Below, in pieces: positions 7,710-16,729 of a stretch of 64,000 bases of DNA. The stretch's first letter is position 1; every line of letters begins with the position of its first letter. The notes under the pieces are model-generated. The model worked only from the letters and a program-made list of their open reading frames with translations, ran no database searches and was not told the origin of the DNA. Origin of the DNA: Paenibacillus riograndensis SBR5 (GTDB lineage Bacteria; Bacillota; Bacilli; Paenibacillales; Paenibacillaceae); NCBI RefSeq assembly GCF_000981585.1, contig NZ_LN831776.1, forward strand, positions 1,379,001 through 1,443,000, read 5' to 3'. A program made the translations under genes and the position numbers.

Positions 7710-8474
7710 CTAAAAAGCCAAGTTTCTCCTATTCTTGGCCTGCTGCGCATCAGAGAGCCTGATCAATTCGGAAACGGTCACGAACCGGAAGCCCCGCTTC
7801 TGCAGCTCAGGCAGGATAATTTTCAGCGCCTCGCGGGTTTGCGATTGGCCGTGAACATGGTCATGGAACAGCACGATATCCCCGTTCCGCGCATTCCGGA
7901 TGACACGGCTGGAGATGCTGTATACGCCAGGGCGGTTCCAGTCGCGTGTATCCTGATGCCATGACCATAGCACAGGCTTAAGTCCCATGCTGTTGGAGAC
8001 ATCGACCAGGGTCTCGTCGTACATGCCTCCCGGCGGTCTGAACAGGCTGCTGTGCCTGCCGGATACCTTTATAATCTCCTTCTCCGTCAGCTCCAGCTCC
8101 TCTTGAATCTGCTGCTCGGAGACCGGCTTTTTGAAATAGACATGATTATAGGTATGATTGGCCAGTTCATGTCCTTCCGTGATCACCCTCCGGGCTACGT
8201 CAGGGTAGGCGGCGATCCGTTTTCCGATGGCGAAGAAGGTGCACTTGGCGTTGTACTGCTGCAGCACATCCAGAATCTGATCCGTCTCTGAGGGATCGGG
8301 ACCGTCGTCGAACGTGAGCGCAATCACCTTTTGGGTAGTCGGCACCTCCCAGATCATCTCGCCTCTTTGCTCGTAATAATTGCGGTCTTTGACATTGGGG
8401 CTGCCCAGTGCAGGGCTTGCCGCGGCAAATACTAATGCTGCTGCAACTGCAGCGGTTCTCCAGACGGATTTCAT
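7710..8474 (-). CDS. Secreted polysaccharide deacetylase (NodB domain)
   Basis: A 254-residue carbohydrate esterase family 4 protein that removes acetyl groups from cell-wall glycan or related polymers. It has a signal peptide (MKSVWRTAAVAAALVFAAAS). The metal and catalytic motifs are complete: TFDDGPDP (motif 1), HTYNH (motif 2), FRPPGGMYDE (motif 3), WSWHQDTRDW (motif 4) and IVLFHDHV (motif 5). Length and layout fit PdaA/PdaB-like sporulation deacetylases, but the exact role (spore cortex or vegetative wall) cannot be decided. The ribosome site before the ATG is weak. It stands alone on the minus strand, divergent from dgt. Confidence 0.92.
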   Translation of the reverse strand: MKSVWRTAAVAAALVFAAASPALGSPNVKDRNYYEQRGEMIWEVPTTQKVIALTFDDGPDPSETDQILDVLQQYNAKCTFFAIGKRIAAYPDVARRVITEGHELANHTYNHVYFKKPVSEQQIQEELELTEKEIIKVSGRHSSLFRPPGGMYDETLVDVSNSMGLKPVLWSWHQDTRDWNRPGVYSISSRVIRNARNGDIVLFHDHVHGQSQTREALKIILPELQKRGFRFVTVSELIRLSDAQQAKNRRNLAF

Positions 8475-8665
8475 TGATTTTCAGGTCCATTCCGCGCTGT
8501 ATCGGGGTACAGGTTATTTGGATTACTCTGCTTAGAATGCGTCAGCGGCTATATGAAATATTCATTTTTGGCAGGTGTCCGCTTATTTCTATTTTAGAGT
8601 GAAAGTTCCGGGGAAAATGACTATAATGAAGTACTAAATACAGATCAAGGATAGGGGCAGCGGAT

Positions 8666-10075
8666 ATGACACTTATTGAAAAAAGAGAACACCGGCAATA
8701 TCCGGAGATCACCCGACTGGAAACCTCTAGAGCCGCATATGAACGCGATTATTCGCGTCTGATCCATTCGCCGACCTTTCGCCGGCTGCAAGGCAAATCC
8801 CAGGTGTTCGGCGCAGGCACCGGCGATTATTACCGGACGCGTCTGACCCATTCATTGGAAGTGGCGCAGATTGCCCGTGAAGCGGCCAAAAGCCTGCTGC
8901 GCGCCTACCCGGAGGTTGAAACGGGACAAGCGGAGAATCCGGGGCTGGTCATTGATCCGGAGGTGGTGGAATGTGCAGCCATTGCCCATGACTTCGGCCA
9001 CCCGCCGTTCGGCCACAAGGGAGAAGAAGTGCTGGACAGCATTCTGGAGCGGCTTGTGGTGAAGAAGACGGCAGAGGCGGTGCAAAAGTCCGGCGCAGGC
9101 CCGGTGCAGCAGCAGACGATCCGTGAGAATATGAGGCGGAAGTATGAGCATTTTGAAGGCAATGCCCACAATTTCCGGCTGATCATGTTCCTGGAGAAAC
9201 GCGAGAATATCGACGGGCTGAACCTCTCGGATGCGGTGCTGCTGGGCATTAATAAGTATCCGTTTCCCGGTACGGTATTAAAAAAGGGGATGTATCTGCA
9301 CGAATGGAACTACATTTCAGACATCCGCAGCCAGTGGGGGATTCCGGATGGGAAGAAAACGCTGGAAGCCCAACTGATGGATCTCTGTGATGATATCGCG
9401 TATTCCGCGCATGATCTGGAGGATGGCATTAAGGCCGGTAAAATCGAGGTGCATGAGCACTTCATGCATGATGCGTATATCCAGCGGCTGATCGTAGAGA
9501 AGATTACTACCCTGGAGGATGCCTTCTGGACCGGATGGAAGGAAGCTGACATACACATCAAGGTTGAAGAGGTGCTGAGCTCCTTCCTGCACGTATGGAT
9601 GGAGAAAATGCCTACCTGCGAGAACGATTATTCCCGCACCCGCCGGGAGGTTAAGGCTTATTGGGTCAGCACCTTTGTTGCCAGCCTAGGTGTCATTGCG
9701 GACGGGAACTGGAAGAAGGTTACCTTCATTAAAGACGGCCAGGAGGATGAGGATATGCTGCGGACGGTCAGTGTGCTCAAAAGCTTCGCCTGGGTCACGA
9801 TGATCCGTGATTTGCGGGTGCAGCGGCTGCAGAAACGCAGCGAGTGGATTCTGCGCCGTTTATGGGAGGCATTCCTCGACCCGGAAACCTCACGGGCCAT
9901 TATTCCCAGCGATTGGCTGCAGCGCTTTGAGAAGGATCAGCGGCAGGTCAAGCCGATCTGGACATGGGAGCATATGGTGATTGATTATATCGCCGGGATG
10001 ACGGATGCTTTTGCCGAGAAAATTTACAATGAGCTGTACGGCCTGAAGGTCGGCTCCATATATGATCTGGACTAG
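8666..10075 (+). CDS. dgt: Deoxyguanosinetriphosphate triphosphohydrolase (dGTPase)
   Basis: A 469-residue HD-superfamily enzyme that hydrolyses dGTP to deoxyguanosine and triphosphate, controlling dNTP pools. The N-terminus carries FRRLQGKSQVFGAGTGDYY followed by RTRLTHSLEVAQI, and the metal-binding HD pair is in AIAHDFGHPPFGHKGEEVL. The later stretch LMDLCDDIAYSAHDLEDGI supplies the distal metal-binding aspartate. Length is typical for the long dGTPase type. It is monocistronic as far as can be seen, with a long non-coding region after it. Confidence 0.95.
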   Translation: MTLIEKREHRQYPEITRLETSRAAYERDYSRLIHSPTFRRLQGKSQVFGAGTGDYYRTRLTHSLEVAQIAREAAKSLLRAYPEVETGQAENPGLVIDPEVVECAAIAHDFGHPPFGHKGEEVLDSILERLVVKKTAEAVQKSGAGPVQQQTIRENMRRKYEHFEGNAHNFRLIMFLEKRENIDGLNLSDAVLLGINKYPFPGTVLKKGMYLHEWNYISDIRSQWGIPDGKKTLEAQLMDLCDDIAYSAHDLEDGIKAGKIEVHEHFMHDAYIQRLIVEKITTLEDAFWTGWKEADIHIKVEEVLSSFLHVWMEKMPTCENDYSRTRREVKAYWVSTFVASLGVIADGNWKKVTFIKDGQEDEDMLRTVSVLKSFAWVTMIRDLRVQRLQKRSEWILRRLWEAFLDPETSRAIIPSDWLQRFEKDQRQVKPIWTWEHMVIDYIAGMTDAFAEKIYNELYGLKVGSIYDLD

Positions 10076-10584
10076 AAAAATATCGTAAGCCGCGCCTGGA
10101 ATAAAGGGGAAAGGACAAATAGAGGCCTCAGTCCGCATAACCTGCTGAACCGCTTGAATCGGCAAAATAAAGGCTCTCCTGTCCGCATCAGCTGGCGGAT
10201 CGGTCTTGAAGAATAAAGACTCCCCTGCCCGCATCAGCTTCGGATCGATCTTGAAGAGGCCAAGCGGTAGCAGGGCTTTTTATTGTCCTGTCTTATGATT
10301 TATGGTCTTTAGTTTGGAATTCTGGTGTTAATTTGCTCTATTTTGTTATTATTTTGTTATTTATATTTGTAGGAATGGTACATAAGCTTCATGAAACCTT
10401 GTTAACAGAAAATGCATAGAATGATCCTTGGAATTATTGAGTTTTATCCAAATGTCCCGCGTTAGTACTTTTTTTGTTCAACAAATGAAATATGAAAAAT
10501 TTAATAATAAATGTATTTTTGTTATTGTTTATTTGCGTATATGATGCTAATATTGCCAATGTAGTTATTGTATTTCTTTGCATT
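10076..10584. other. Intergenic region with a 46-bp direct repeat and AT-rich promoter region
   Basis: No gene is visible. Two related units at 10166-10211 and 10212-10258 share AATAAAG, CTCCTG/CCCCTG, CCGCATCAGCT and GGATCG-TCTTGAAG; a third relative occurs at 59863-59920. After them the sequence becomes AT-rich and leads into the regulatory region of the mannanase gene. Confidence 0.6.
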
Positions 10585-10598
10585 TGAAAGCACTTACA
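10585..10598 (+). promoter_or_regulatory. cre-like site (CcpA operator) before the mannanase gene
   Basis: TGAAAGCACTTACA matches the catabolite-responsive element consensus TGWAANCGNTNWCA at all but one defined position (A for the central G). It lies 21 bases before the start codon, where CcpA binding would block expression. Carbon catabolite repression of a mannan-degrading enzyme is expected biologically. The site is predicted only. Confidence 0.55.
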
Positions 10599-10619
10599 CT
10601 TACTAAGGAGGATGATTGG

Positions 10620-13600
10620 ATGAAGCGGTTCAAAAAAGGGCTCACCACGCTCCTGACCACCATCATGCTTGTTTCGACGGCGGCACCTGCGCTTGCTTAC
10701 GTCAGGCAAGATGATCGTTTGAGTACGCACTGGGCGAAGGACAGCATTGCCAAGTGGCAGGGGAACGGAGTGATTCAGGGTTATCCTGACGGTTCGTTCA
10801 GACCCGACAACAAGGTAACACGTGCGGAGCTGGCCAGCATGGTGAATAAACTGTTCGGCTTCAGTGCTGCAGCGGAGGCCTCTTTTGCAGATGTGCCGGC
10901 CGGGGCCTGGTACGCCAAGGATCTGTCGGTTGCCAAGCAGGCCGGCTATTATAAAGGCTTCCCGGACAACAAAGCGAAAGCGGATACACAAGTCACCCGC
11001 CAGGATGCGGCCGCCTTGCTGGCAGCGGTTTTTTCGCTTGAACCAAGAGCGGGAGCGGCTTCGGCTTCATTCACGGACAATGCCGCTATCAGCAGCTATG
11101 CCAAGGAAGCCGTCCAGGCGCTGCAGGGGACGCTCCAGGGTTACCCGGATGGCAGCTTCCGCCCGGACAGTCCGGTTACCAGAGCGGAGACAGTCAGCAT
11201 CATCGACAGGCTGGTCAGCCGCTACTATCACACGGCCGGGACTGCTGACGGGGGAACGGTACAGGGCAACGTACTGGTCAACCATACCGGAGTTATTCTT
11301 AAAGACAACGTAATATCGGGCAATTTGTATTTGGCCCCTGGAATCGGCAGCGGGGAGGCCACTCTGGAGAAGGTAACGGTGCAGGGTGACATGTATATTG
11401 CCGGGGGCGGGGAACATTCCATTCATATGAAGGATGCCAAGCTTGCACTCGTTGTTGTCAACCGCCCGGAAGGTAAGGTGCGGGTCGCTGGCGAGGGTGC
11501 TACAGCTATCAGGCGGATGGAAATTGAAAGCGCTTCGATAATTGAAACGGATGCGGATGCAGTGATTTCCGAGGTTGTAACCGGCGCTGGTGCCGCCGGG
11601 ACCTCTATTGTGGGCAAGGGTACGATCAGCAGGCTGGCTGTCCGTTCAGGACCGGTTGTTCTGAACGGACAGCCTCTTGCTGCCGGAACTTATATTGTGA
11701 AAGGCGGAGCGGCATCGCCATGGACTGCAGCTGGAAGCACTCCGGTTCCAAGCCACCCGGCGTCCACACCTGCGCCCGGCAGCGGCAGCGGAGGAACAGA
11801 ACCGACGGCTACCCCTTCTCCCGGCAGCGGTAACGGAGGAACAGAACCAACAGCGACCCCTGTTCCCAGCAGTGGCAATGGAGGAACTGAACCGACCCCG
11901 CGGGTCGTGAATCTCGCGGATGCTGACGCGTCGTCTGCTACCCGGTCGCTGTTCGTCTACCTGGACGACATCCGGGGCAGAGGCACGCTTTTCGGGCAGC
12001 AGCACGCAACGGACGAAGGTCAATCGATCACAAAGCGTGATGGGACCGAATCCGATGTAAAAAATGCCGTTGGTGCGCATCCGGCCCTGTTCGGCTGGGA
12101 TACGCTCAGCCTGGAAGGTAAAGAAAAGCCAGGTGTGGCGGGAGATGTGTATGCCAGTATTGATAACCTCGCTGCCAGCATGAAACATGCTTATGAAGCG
12201 GGCGGTGTGCTGACACTAAGCGCCCATATGCCTAACTTTGTGACCGGCGGCGATTTCTATGATCTCAAGGGCTCTGTCGTCTCGCATATCCTCCCCGGCG
12301 GCGACAAGCATGGCGAGTTCAACACCTTCCTGGATAATATCGCGCTGTTTGCGAACAGTCTGAAGGATGACGGCGGCCGTTCCATTCCGGTTATATTCCG
12401 CCCGTTTCATGAACAGAGCGGCAGCTGGTTCTGGTGGGGGCGTGCTTTTACAACAGAAGACCAGTATAAAGAGTTATTCCGGTACACTGTAGAATACCTG
12501 CGGGATATTAAGAATGTGCACAACTTCCTGTACGCGTATTCTCCAGGCGGCGGATTTGGCACAAGTGGGCAGCAGTATCTTGAAACCTATCCGGGCGATG
12601 ATTATGTAGATATTCTGGGCTTTGACAGTTACTACAACGGGGAAGGGCAAAGCTGGTTCGACGGCGTCGCAACAGAAGCCGCAACCCTCTCAAAGATTGC
12701 CGATGCAAAACACAAGATTGCGGCACTGACCGAATTCGGTTATCAGAACATGAAAGTGGCGGGCAACTCCACGCCGGACTTCTACACCCGTCTCGCCTCA
12801 GCACTGAAATCCAATCCGGACGCCAAAAGAATGGCCTTCATGCTGACTTGGGCCGACTTTACCCCAAGCGAGAACTCTTATGTTCCCTATCCGCTCGCTT
12901 CCGGGCAGGAGCATCAGATGATGGCTGACTTTAAGTCCTTCTTCGACGATCCGTATACCCTGTTCAGCGGAGAAATCAACGGAGCTTACACACAAGCTGT
13001 TGACACTGCCGGGGAGCAGCCTTTCATGCACATCGCTTCTCCGACCAATCAGGCTATAGTGATGGAAGGCACAACCCTGATCCGTGTCCGCGTCCTGAAC
13101 GGGTCACCGGCAAAAGTGGTGTACACGGTGGGTGAATCGGCCCTGGAAACGCCGCTCGTGCTGGACCCGGAAACAGGATTTTATGTGGCGGGCTGGTCGC
13201 CGGATGCAAAGCTGAACGGCAAAATTGCGGCGGTAACGGTGAAGGTATACGGTGAAGACGGGACTGTATTATTAGAGCAGACGAACTCCGTTTTTGTAAA
13301 AATCAGCGAAGTGCTGCTGGGAGCCTATACGTTCGACAATGGCATTGAGGGCGTCCAGAACAACGGCGGCTATCAAGCGGCAGTGGACTCCATCGAGCCG
13401 GGGCAGTTCAACGGCAGCGGCGTACTGAAGGTCAATGCAAGCGGGATGAACCCTGCCGATACATGGCAGGAGCTTAAGCTGGAGCTTAAGAATGCGAAGT
13501 CGGTTATAGACAGCGTCTACCTGACAGAGGCGACGCGCGTGAAGCTTGATGTATGGATGCCGGTCACCGCGCAGCCGGAGAACGGAAATGCAAGTCTGCA

Positions 13601-14867
13601 GGCTGTCGTGCAGCTGCCTCCGGATTGGAACGGCAAGTATGGAATCGGAACGACTCAGATTTCTTTTGCCGATCTGCCGAAGGAAACCATTGACGGCGTG
13701 GAGTATGTGCATTTCACACCGGCAATCGATATGACTAACGCGGCAGCGCTCCTGGCAGCTGACGATATTGCAGTATCCATTGTGGGCAGCGGACTGGCAA
13801 GCGGCAGCATTCCGGTGTATATCGACAATATCGGATTATACAGCACTTACGTGGAAACGGGCTCTGACCCGGCCGTGGTCGACGATTTCGAGAGCTATCT
13901 GGGCAGTGACGAGGCGCTGAACACGAAATTTGTCCATGCGGGAGGCGATGCGACGGAAACGGCGCTTGATGCGAACAAACATGGCGGCAGCTACGGCATG
14001 AAGTATACCTATACACTGGGCGCGAGCGGATATGCCGGCGTGACCAAGGCACTTAATGTAGACTGGTCCGGCTTCAATGCACTGCAATTCTGGTATAAGC
14101 CGGATGCCAAGGGGCAGAAGCTGGTAATACAGATTAATGCAGGCGGGAGCACTTACGAGTACTATCCCGACACTGCTACTGAGCAGGCGGCACTTGTGAC
14201 TGCAAAGTTTAGTGAATTCGTCCCGGCCAATGGCGCAACAGGAACGCTGACCAAGACCAATCTGAAGGACGTTCAAAAGTTCTCGATCTACACCAATGCC
14301 AAGCCGGACAGCATGCAGCTGACATCTTCGATGTACTTTGACGACATCAAGGCGGTCAATGATCCCGGTGCCGGAACCGTTCCGGGAGGAAACGACGGCG
14401 GGGGGACTGCTCCCGGGACGCTGTTTGATTTCGAAGGTTCTCTGCAAGGCTGGACATTCGGAACGAATACTATGGGGGCAAGCGGATTAGGCCCGGCAAC
14501 TGACGGCGGCAAGGGGGTGCTGAGCGCGGACTATCCGCTTGAAACAGCGGCAGCAAATGTTTTTGACCTGAATTTTGTAGGCGATGAGGATCTGAGCAGC
14601 GGCAGCACACTGAAACTCCATGTCCGGGTTACTGCGGGAACCGTCAAAGGCAAAGTGTTCCTGAAAAGCGGGGCGGACTGGAATTGGGCCAACACAGAGG
14701 AAGTGACCTTGACCGATCAATATCAATGGATTTCGCTTGATCTGAACGGTTTTGACTGGACGGGAAAAGTCAAGATCGATAAAACTATGGTTCGCGCCAT
14801 GGGCTTGGAAATCTATTCTTCAGACCGTGCGGCTACAGTATATATTGACGATGTAATTTTGGAATAG
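10620..14867 (+). CDS. S-layer-anchored GH26 beta-mannanase with several carbohydrate-binding modules
   Basis: A 1415-residue secreted enzyme for hydrolysis of beta-1,4-mannan. In order: signal peptide ending about ALA-Y; three SLH domains to about residue 200 (WAKDSIAKWQGNGVIQGYPD; later YPDGSFRPDSPVTRAETVSI) for binding cell-wall polymer; a beta-rich region; a linker with three near-identical GSGNGGTEPT units (about 380-430); the GH26 catalytic domain (about 435-780) with acid/base E598 in RPFHEQSGSW and nucleophile E705 in ALTEFGYQ; a beta-sandwich; then CBM27-like, CBM11/CIA30-like and a last CBM-like module. ATG 10620 has AAGGAGG eight bases upstream; an earlier TTG does not. CBM family numbers are by resemblance. 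Confidence 0.9.
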   Translation: MKRFKKGLTTLLTTIMLVSTAAPALAYVRQDDRLSTHWAKDSIAKWQGNGVIQGYPDGSFRPDNKVTRAELASMVNKLFGFSAAAEASFADVPAGAWYAKDLSVAKQAGYYKGFPDNKAKADTQVTRQDAAALLAAVFSLEPRAGAASASFTDNAAISSYAKEAVQALQGTLQGYPDGSFRPDSPVTRAETVSIIDRLVSRYYHTAGTADGGTVQGNVLVNHTGVILKDNVISGNLYLAPGIGSGEATLEKVTVQGDMYIAGGGEHSIHMKDAKLALVVVNRPEGKVRVAGEGATAIRRMEIESASIIETDADAVISEVVTGAGAAGTSIVGKGTISRLAVRSGPVVLNGQPLAAGTYIVKGGAASPWTAAGSTPVPSHPASTPAPGSGSGGTEPTATPSPGSGNGGTEPTATPVPSSGNGGTEPTPRVVNLADADASSATRSLFVYLDDIRGRGTLFGQQHATDEGQSITKRDGTESDVKNAVGAHPALFGWDTLSLEGKEKPGVAGDVYASIDNLAASMKHAYEAGGVLTLSAHMPNFVTGGDFYDLKGSVVSHILPGGDKHGEFNTFLDNIALFANSLKDDGGRSIPVIFRPFHEQSGSWFWWGRAFTTEDQYKELFRYTVEYLRDIKNVHNFLYAYSPGGGFGTSGQQYLETYPGDDYVDILGFDSYYNGEGQSWFDGVATEAATLSKIADAKHKIAALTEFGYQNMKVAGNSTPDFYTRLASALKSNPDAKRMAFMLTWADFTPSENSYVPYPLASGQEHQMMADFKSFFDDPYTLFSGEINGAYTQAVDTAGEQPFMHIASPTNQAIVMEGTTLIRVRVLNGSPAKVVYTVGESALETPLVLDPETGFYVAGWSPDAKLNGKIAAVTVKVYGEDGTVLLEQTNSVFVKISEVLLGAYTFDNGIEGVQNNGGYQAAVDSIEPGQFNGSGVLKVNASGMNPADTWQELKLELKNAKSVIDSVYLTEATRVKLDVWMPVTAQPENGNASLQAVVQLPPDWNGKYGIGTTQISFADLPKETIDGVEYVHFTPAIDMTNAAALLAADDIAVSIVGSGLASGSIPVYIDNIGLYSTYVETGSDPAVVDDFESYLGSDEALNTKFVHAGGDATETALDANKHGGSYGMKYTYTLGASGYAGVTKALNVDWSGFNALQFWYKPDAKGQKLVIQINAGGSTYEYYPDTATEQAALVTAKFSEFVPANGATGTLTKTNLKDVQKFSIYTNAKPDSMQLTSSMYFDDIKAVNDPGAGTVPGGNDGGGTAPGTLFDFEGSLQGWTFGTNTMGASGLGPATDGGKGVLSADYPLETAAANVFDLNFVGDEDLSSGSTLKLHVRVTAGTVKGKVFLKSGADWNWANTEEVTLTDQYQWISLDLNGFDWTGKVKIDKTMVRAMGLEIYSSDRAATVYIDDVILE

Positions 14868-14962
14868 CTGTTGAAAGAACATAAAGTATTAGACTGAACA
14901 GCAATCTATGAGAAACCGGGCCTGCGTTTGGATGATAAAATGCAGACAAAAGGAGGCTGCAT

Positions 14963-15514
14963 ATGGGACAAGTAATCCTGATGATGAATGTGACACTGGA
15001 CGGTTGCTGTGACCACACGCAGGTAATTGCGGATGAGGAGCTCCACCAGTATACAGTGGACCTGATGGACCAGTCCGCTGGTCTGCTTTTCGGACGTAAA
15101 ATCTACCAGCTGATGGAAAGTGCCTGGCCAGCCATTGCCAGCAGCGGCGACGGACCTCAATTCATGGTCGACTTCGCACGCAAGCTCGATCGGAAACCTA
15201 AGTACGTCTTCTCGCGGACGCTGGATCACGTGTCGTGGCAGAACTCTTTCTTGTTGAAGGGGCCTGTTTCCGAAGAGGTGCCACGGCTTACGGCAGAAGG
15301 GAAGAACCTAGTCGTTAACGGCGGTCCCGGCCTCGGTTCCACCCTGGCACAGCTAGGCTTGGTGGATGAGTATCACTTCCTGGTACAGCCTATCGTTGCC
15401 GGACGTGGCCCCCGATTATTGGGAGGAGTTCTTGACCGACTGAATCTGAAGCTGGCCGAGACCAGACCCTTTGGCTCCGGCGTCGTGGTGCTCCGTTACA
15501 CACCCGTTCGTTAA
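14963..15514 (+). CDS. Dihydrofolate reductase family protein (RibD C-terminal type)
   Basis: A 183-residue NADPH-dependent reductase of the RibD_C/DHFR-like superfamily. The N-terminus MGQVILMMNVTLDG, then GLLFGRKIYQLM, NLVVNGGPGLGSTLAQLGLV and DEYHFLVQPIVAGRGPRLL are family landmarks. The substrate is not known for this branch, which is often called YyaP/YqjY-like. An AGGAGG site precedes the ATG. It stands alone, 95 bp after the mannanase, with its own terminator about 100 bp downstream. Confidence 0.85.
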   Translation: MGQVILMMNVTLDGCCDHTQVIADEELHQYTVDLMDQSAGLLFGRKIYQLMESAWPAIASSGDGPQFMVDFARKLDRKPKYVFSRTLDHVSWQNSFLLKGPVSEEVPRLTAEGKNLVVNGGPGLGSTLAQLGLVDEYHFLVQPIVAGRGPRLLGGVLDRLNLKLAETRPFGSGVVVLRYTPVR

Positions 15515-15615
15515 CTGCTTGGCTGATCCACCGAGGCTTTTTTGCGCTGTTGTTTTTCAATTCCTGAAGATTTTCAAACTCTGAAGCTACCCCTTAACTT
15601 TTTGCCTGCATTACA

Positions 15616-15642
15616 CCCCGTGCGGCCGCACGGGGGTTTTTT
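15616..15642 (+). terminator. Terminator after the DHFR-like gene
   Basis: An 8-bp GC-rich stem (CCCCGTGC / GCACGGGG) with a 4-nt loop is followed by GTTTTTT. Confidence 0.85.
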
Positions 15643-15798
15643 GTTGTCTGGGAAATTACGATTTCCCTTCTTTGTGGATATGAATATGTACAACGTTGGG
15701 GATGAGTCTACGTGAATTTAGTGAATTCACCCAAAGAGGTGGAGATTAGTCGGATTCGACCGCCTTTTTCCACCCGGTGCTGGCGGAGAAGCAGGTGA

Positions 15799-15897
15799 GC
15801 AGGGCTATCGGGTAAGCAGAGTTATCAGGTAAGCAGAGTTATCAGGTAAGCGGAGTTATTGTGTGAGCAGAGTTATCAGGTAAGCAGGGCTATAGAG
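15799..15897. repeat. 17-bp tandem repeat array
   Basis: About six head-to-tail units of 17 bp with core GCAGAGTTATCAGGTAA; the second, third and fifth units are identical and others differ at a few bases. Each unit carries in-frame stops, so it is non-coding. The array abuts the dispersed repeat that follows. Confidence 0.9.
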
Positions 15898-16140
15898 ATT
15901 GTACTAGTAATCCGTAGTCTTCACGTGGGATAACCACAATGGACTCTTTGCATGACTGCACTTCGTGCAATAGAATTCTTATTGTTCTGCGTTGAACCGC
16001 TCTCTGCTGTATTTTGTGCAATAGATTTTCGGATATCGAGCCCAAAACAGCTTTTCCAGCGGATTCTAATGTACAGAGTGCAATTGATGGAGCTTTTCGA
16101 CTGATTTACGGGTTATTCTGCTGTAGAGAATGCAATAGAC
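15891..16140. repeat. Dispersed intergenic repeat, module A, copy 1
   Basis: About 250 bp that recurs at 43072-43319 with roughly 85-90% identity by eye. Internally it holds four TGCAATAGA (one TGCAATTGA) boxes at 15966, 16017, 16079 and 16131, spaced 51, 62 and 52 bp. It contains no usable reading frame and no transposase. Confidence 0.9.
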
Positions 16141-16293
16141 ATTCATGCCGCCCATTGGCGGCACTTCAGACGATGAAATTTCGGAGAAGGCCCTCAATTG
16201 GGCTTCGCCAAATTCGAGGCTTCCATAACAATGTCGTATGAATCGGACATCGTTATTTCAGGATAGAATGCGAGTTTCTGACCGTTCAAATAT

Positions 16294-16478
16294 TTAGCTG
16301 GAAAAAGGGAACCTATTTCTCCTCCAAATCAACAAATGAGAGATTGAAGTGGAAAAAGGAAACTTAATTGGGCCATATTCCTTCGTCAGGAGCGAAATGA
16401 GCTGAATTAGTTAACCTTTTTCCACTTCACCTGTGGAGAATAGGATAACTGAGCAAATTAGTGATCCTTTTTCCACTT
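16294..16478. repeat. Nested inverted repeats of an AAGTGGAAAAAGG motif
   Basis: Two forward copies (about 16294 and 16347) face two inverted copies (16405 and 16456). The inner pair covers about 23 bp each, AAGTGGAAAAAGG followed by an AACTTAATT-like end, with a 35-nt gap, and could fold back. A related CCTTTTTCCAC lies near 15766. No gene is present. Confidence 0.75.
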
Positions 16479-16519
16479 GGAATTGCCGAACGGTCCATAC
16501 AGGGTTCCTCCAGGCAGCG

Positions 16520-16576
16520 CTAAACTGAAATCCAAAACGGTTACTTTATCCTGTCAACGCCGGCGTAGCTGTTTTG
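16520..16576. repeat. Dispersed intergenic repeat, module B, copy 1 (hairpin)
   Basis: The segment starts CTAAACTG and forms a 10-bp stem CAAAACGGTT (16533-16542) with AGCTGTTTTG (16567-16576) around a 24-nt loop. A second copy lies at 43422-43479 with a 25-nt loop. Two pairs that are Watson-Crick in copy 2 are wobble pairs here, so the fold is kept. Confidence 0.8.
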
Positions 16577-16616
16577 TTCTGGCATTAGCCGGTTGAGTAT
16601 GCGAAGCGTGCGAAAC

Positions 16617-16676
16617 AAAAAACCACCTGCTGCGAGTGGTGTAGTGATGCTTATAGCAAAAAACCACCTGGTGCGA
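16617..16676. repeat. Direct repeat at the left end of the IS200 remnant
   Basis: AAAAAACCACCTGCTGCGA (16617-16635) and AAAAAACCACCTGGTGCGA (16658-16676) are 41 bp apart, just before the transposase remnant. They may be left-end sequences of the insertion element or a duplication of them. Confidence 0.5.
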
Positions 16677-16729
16677 TCATTATAATAGGAGTGTTCAAGC
16701 TGCTATGTCTAACGAAAGGAGAAGGTGTT

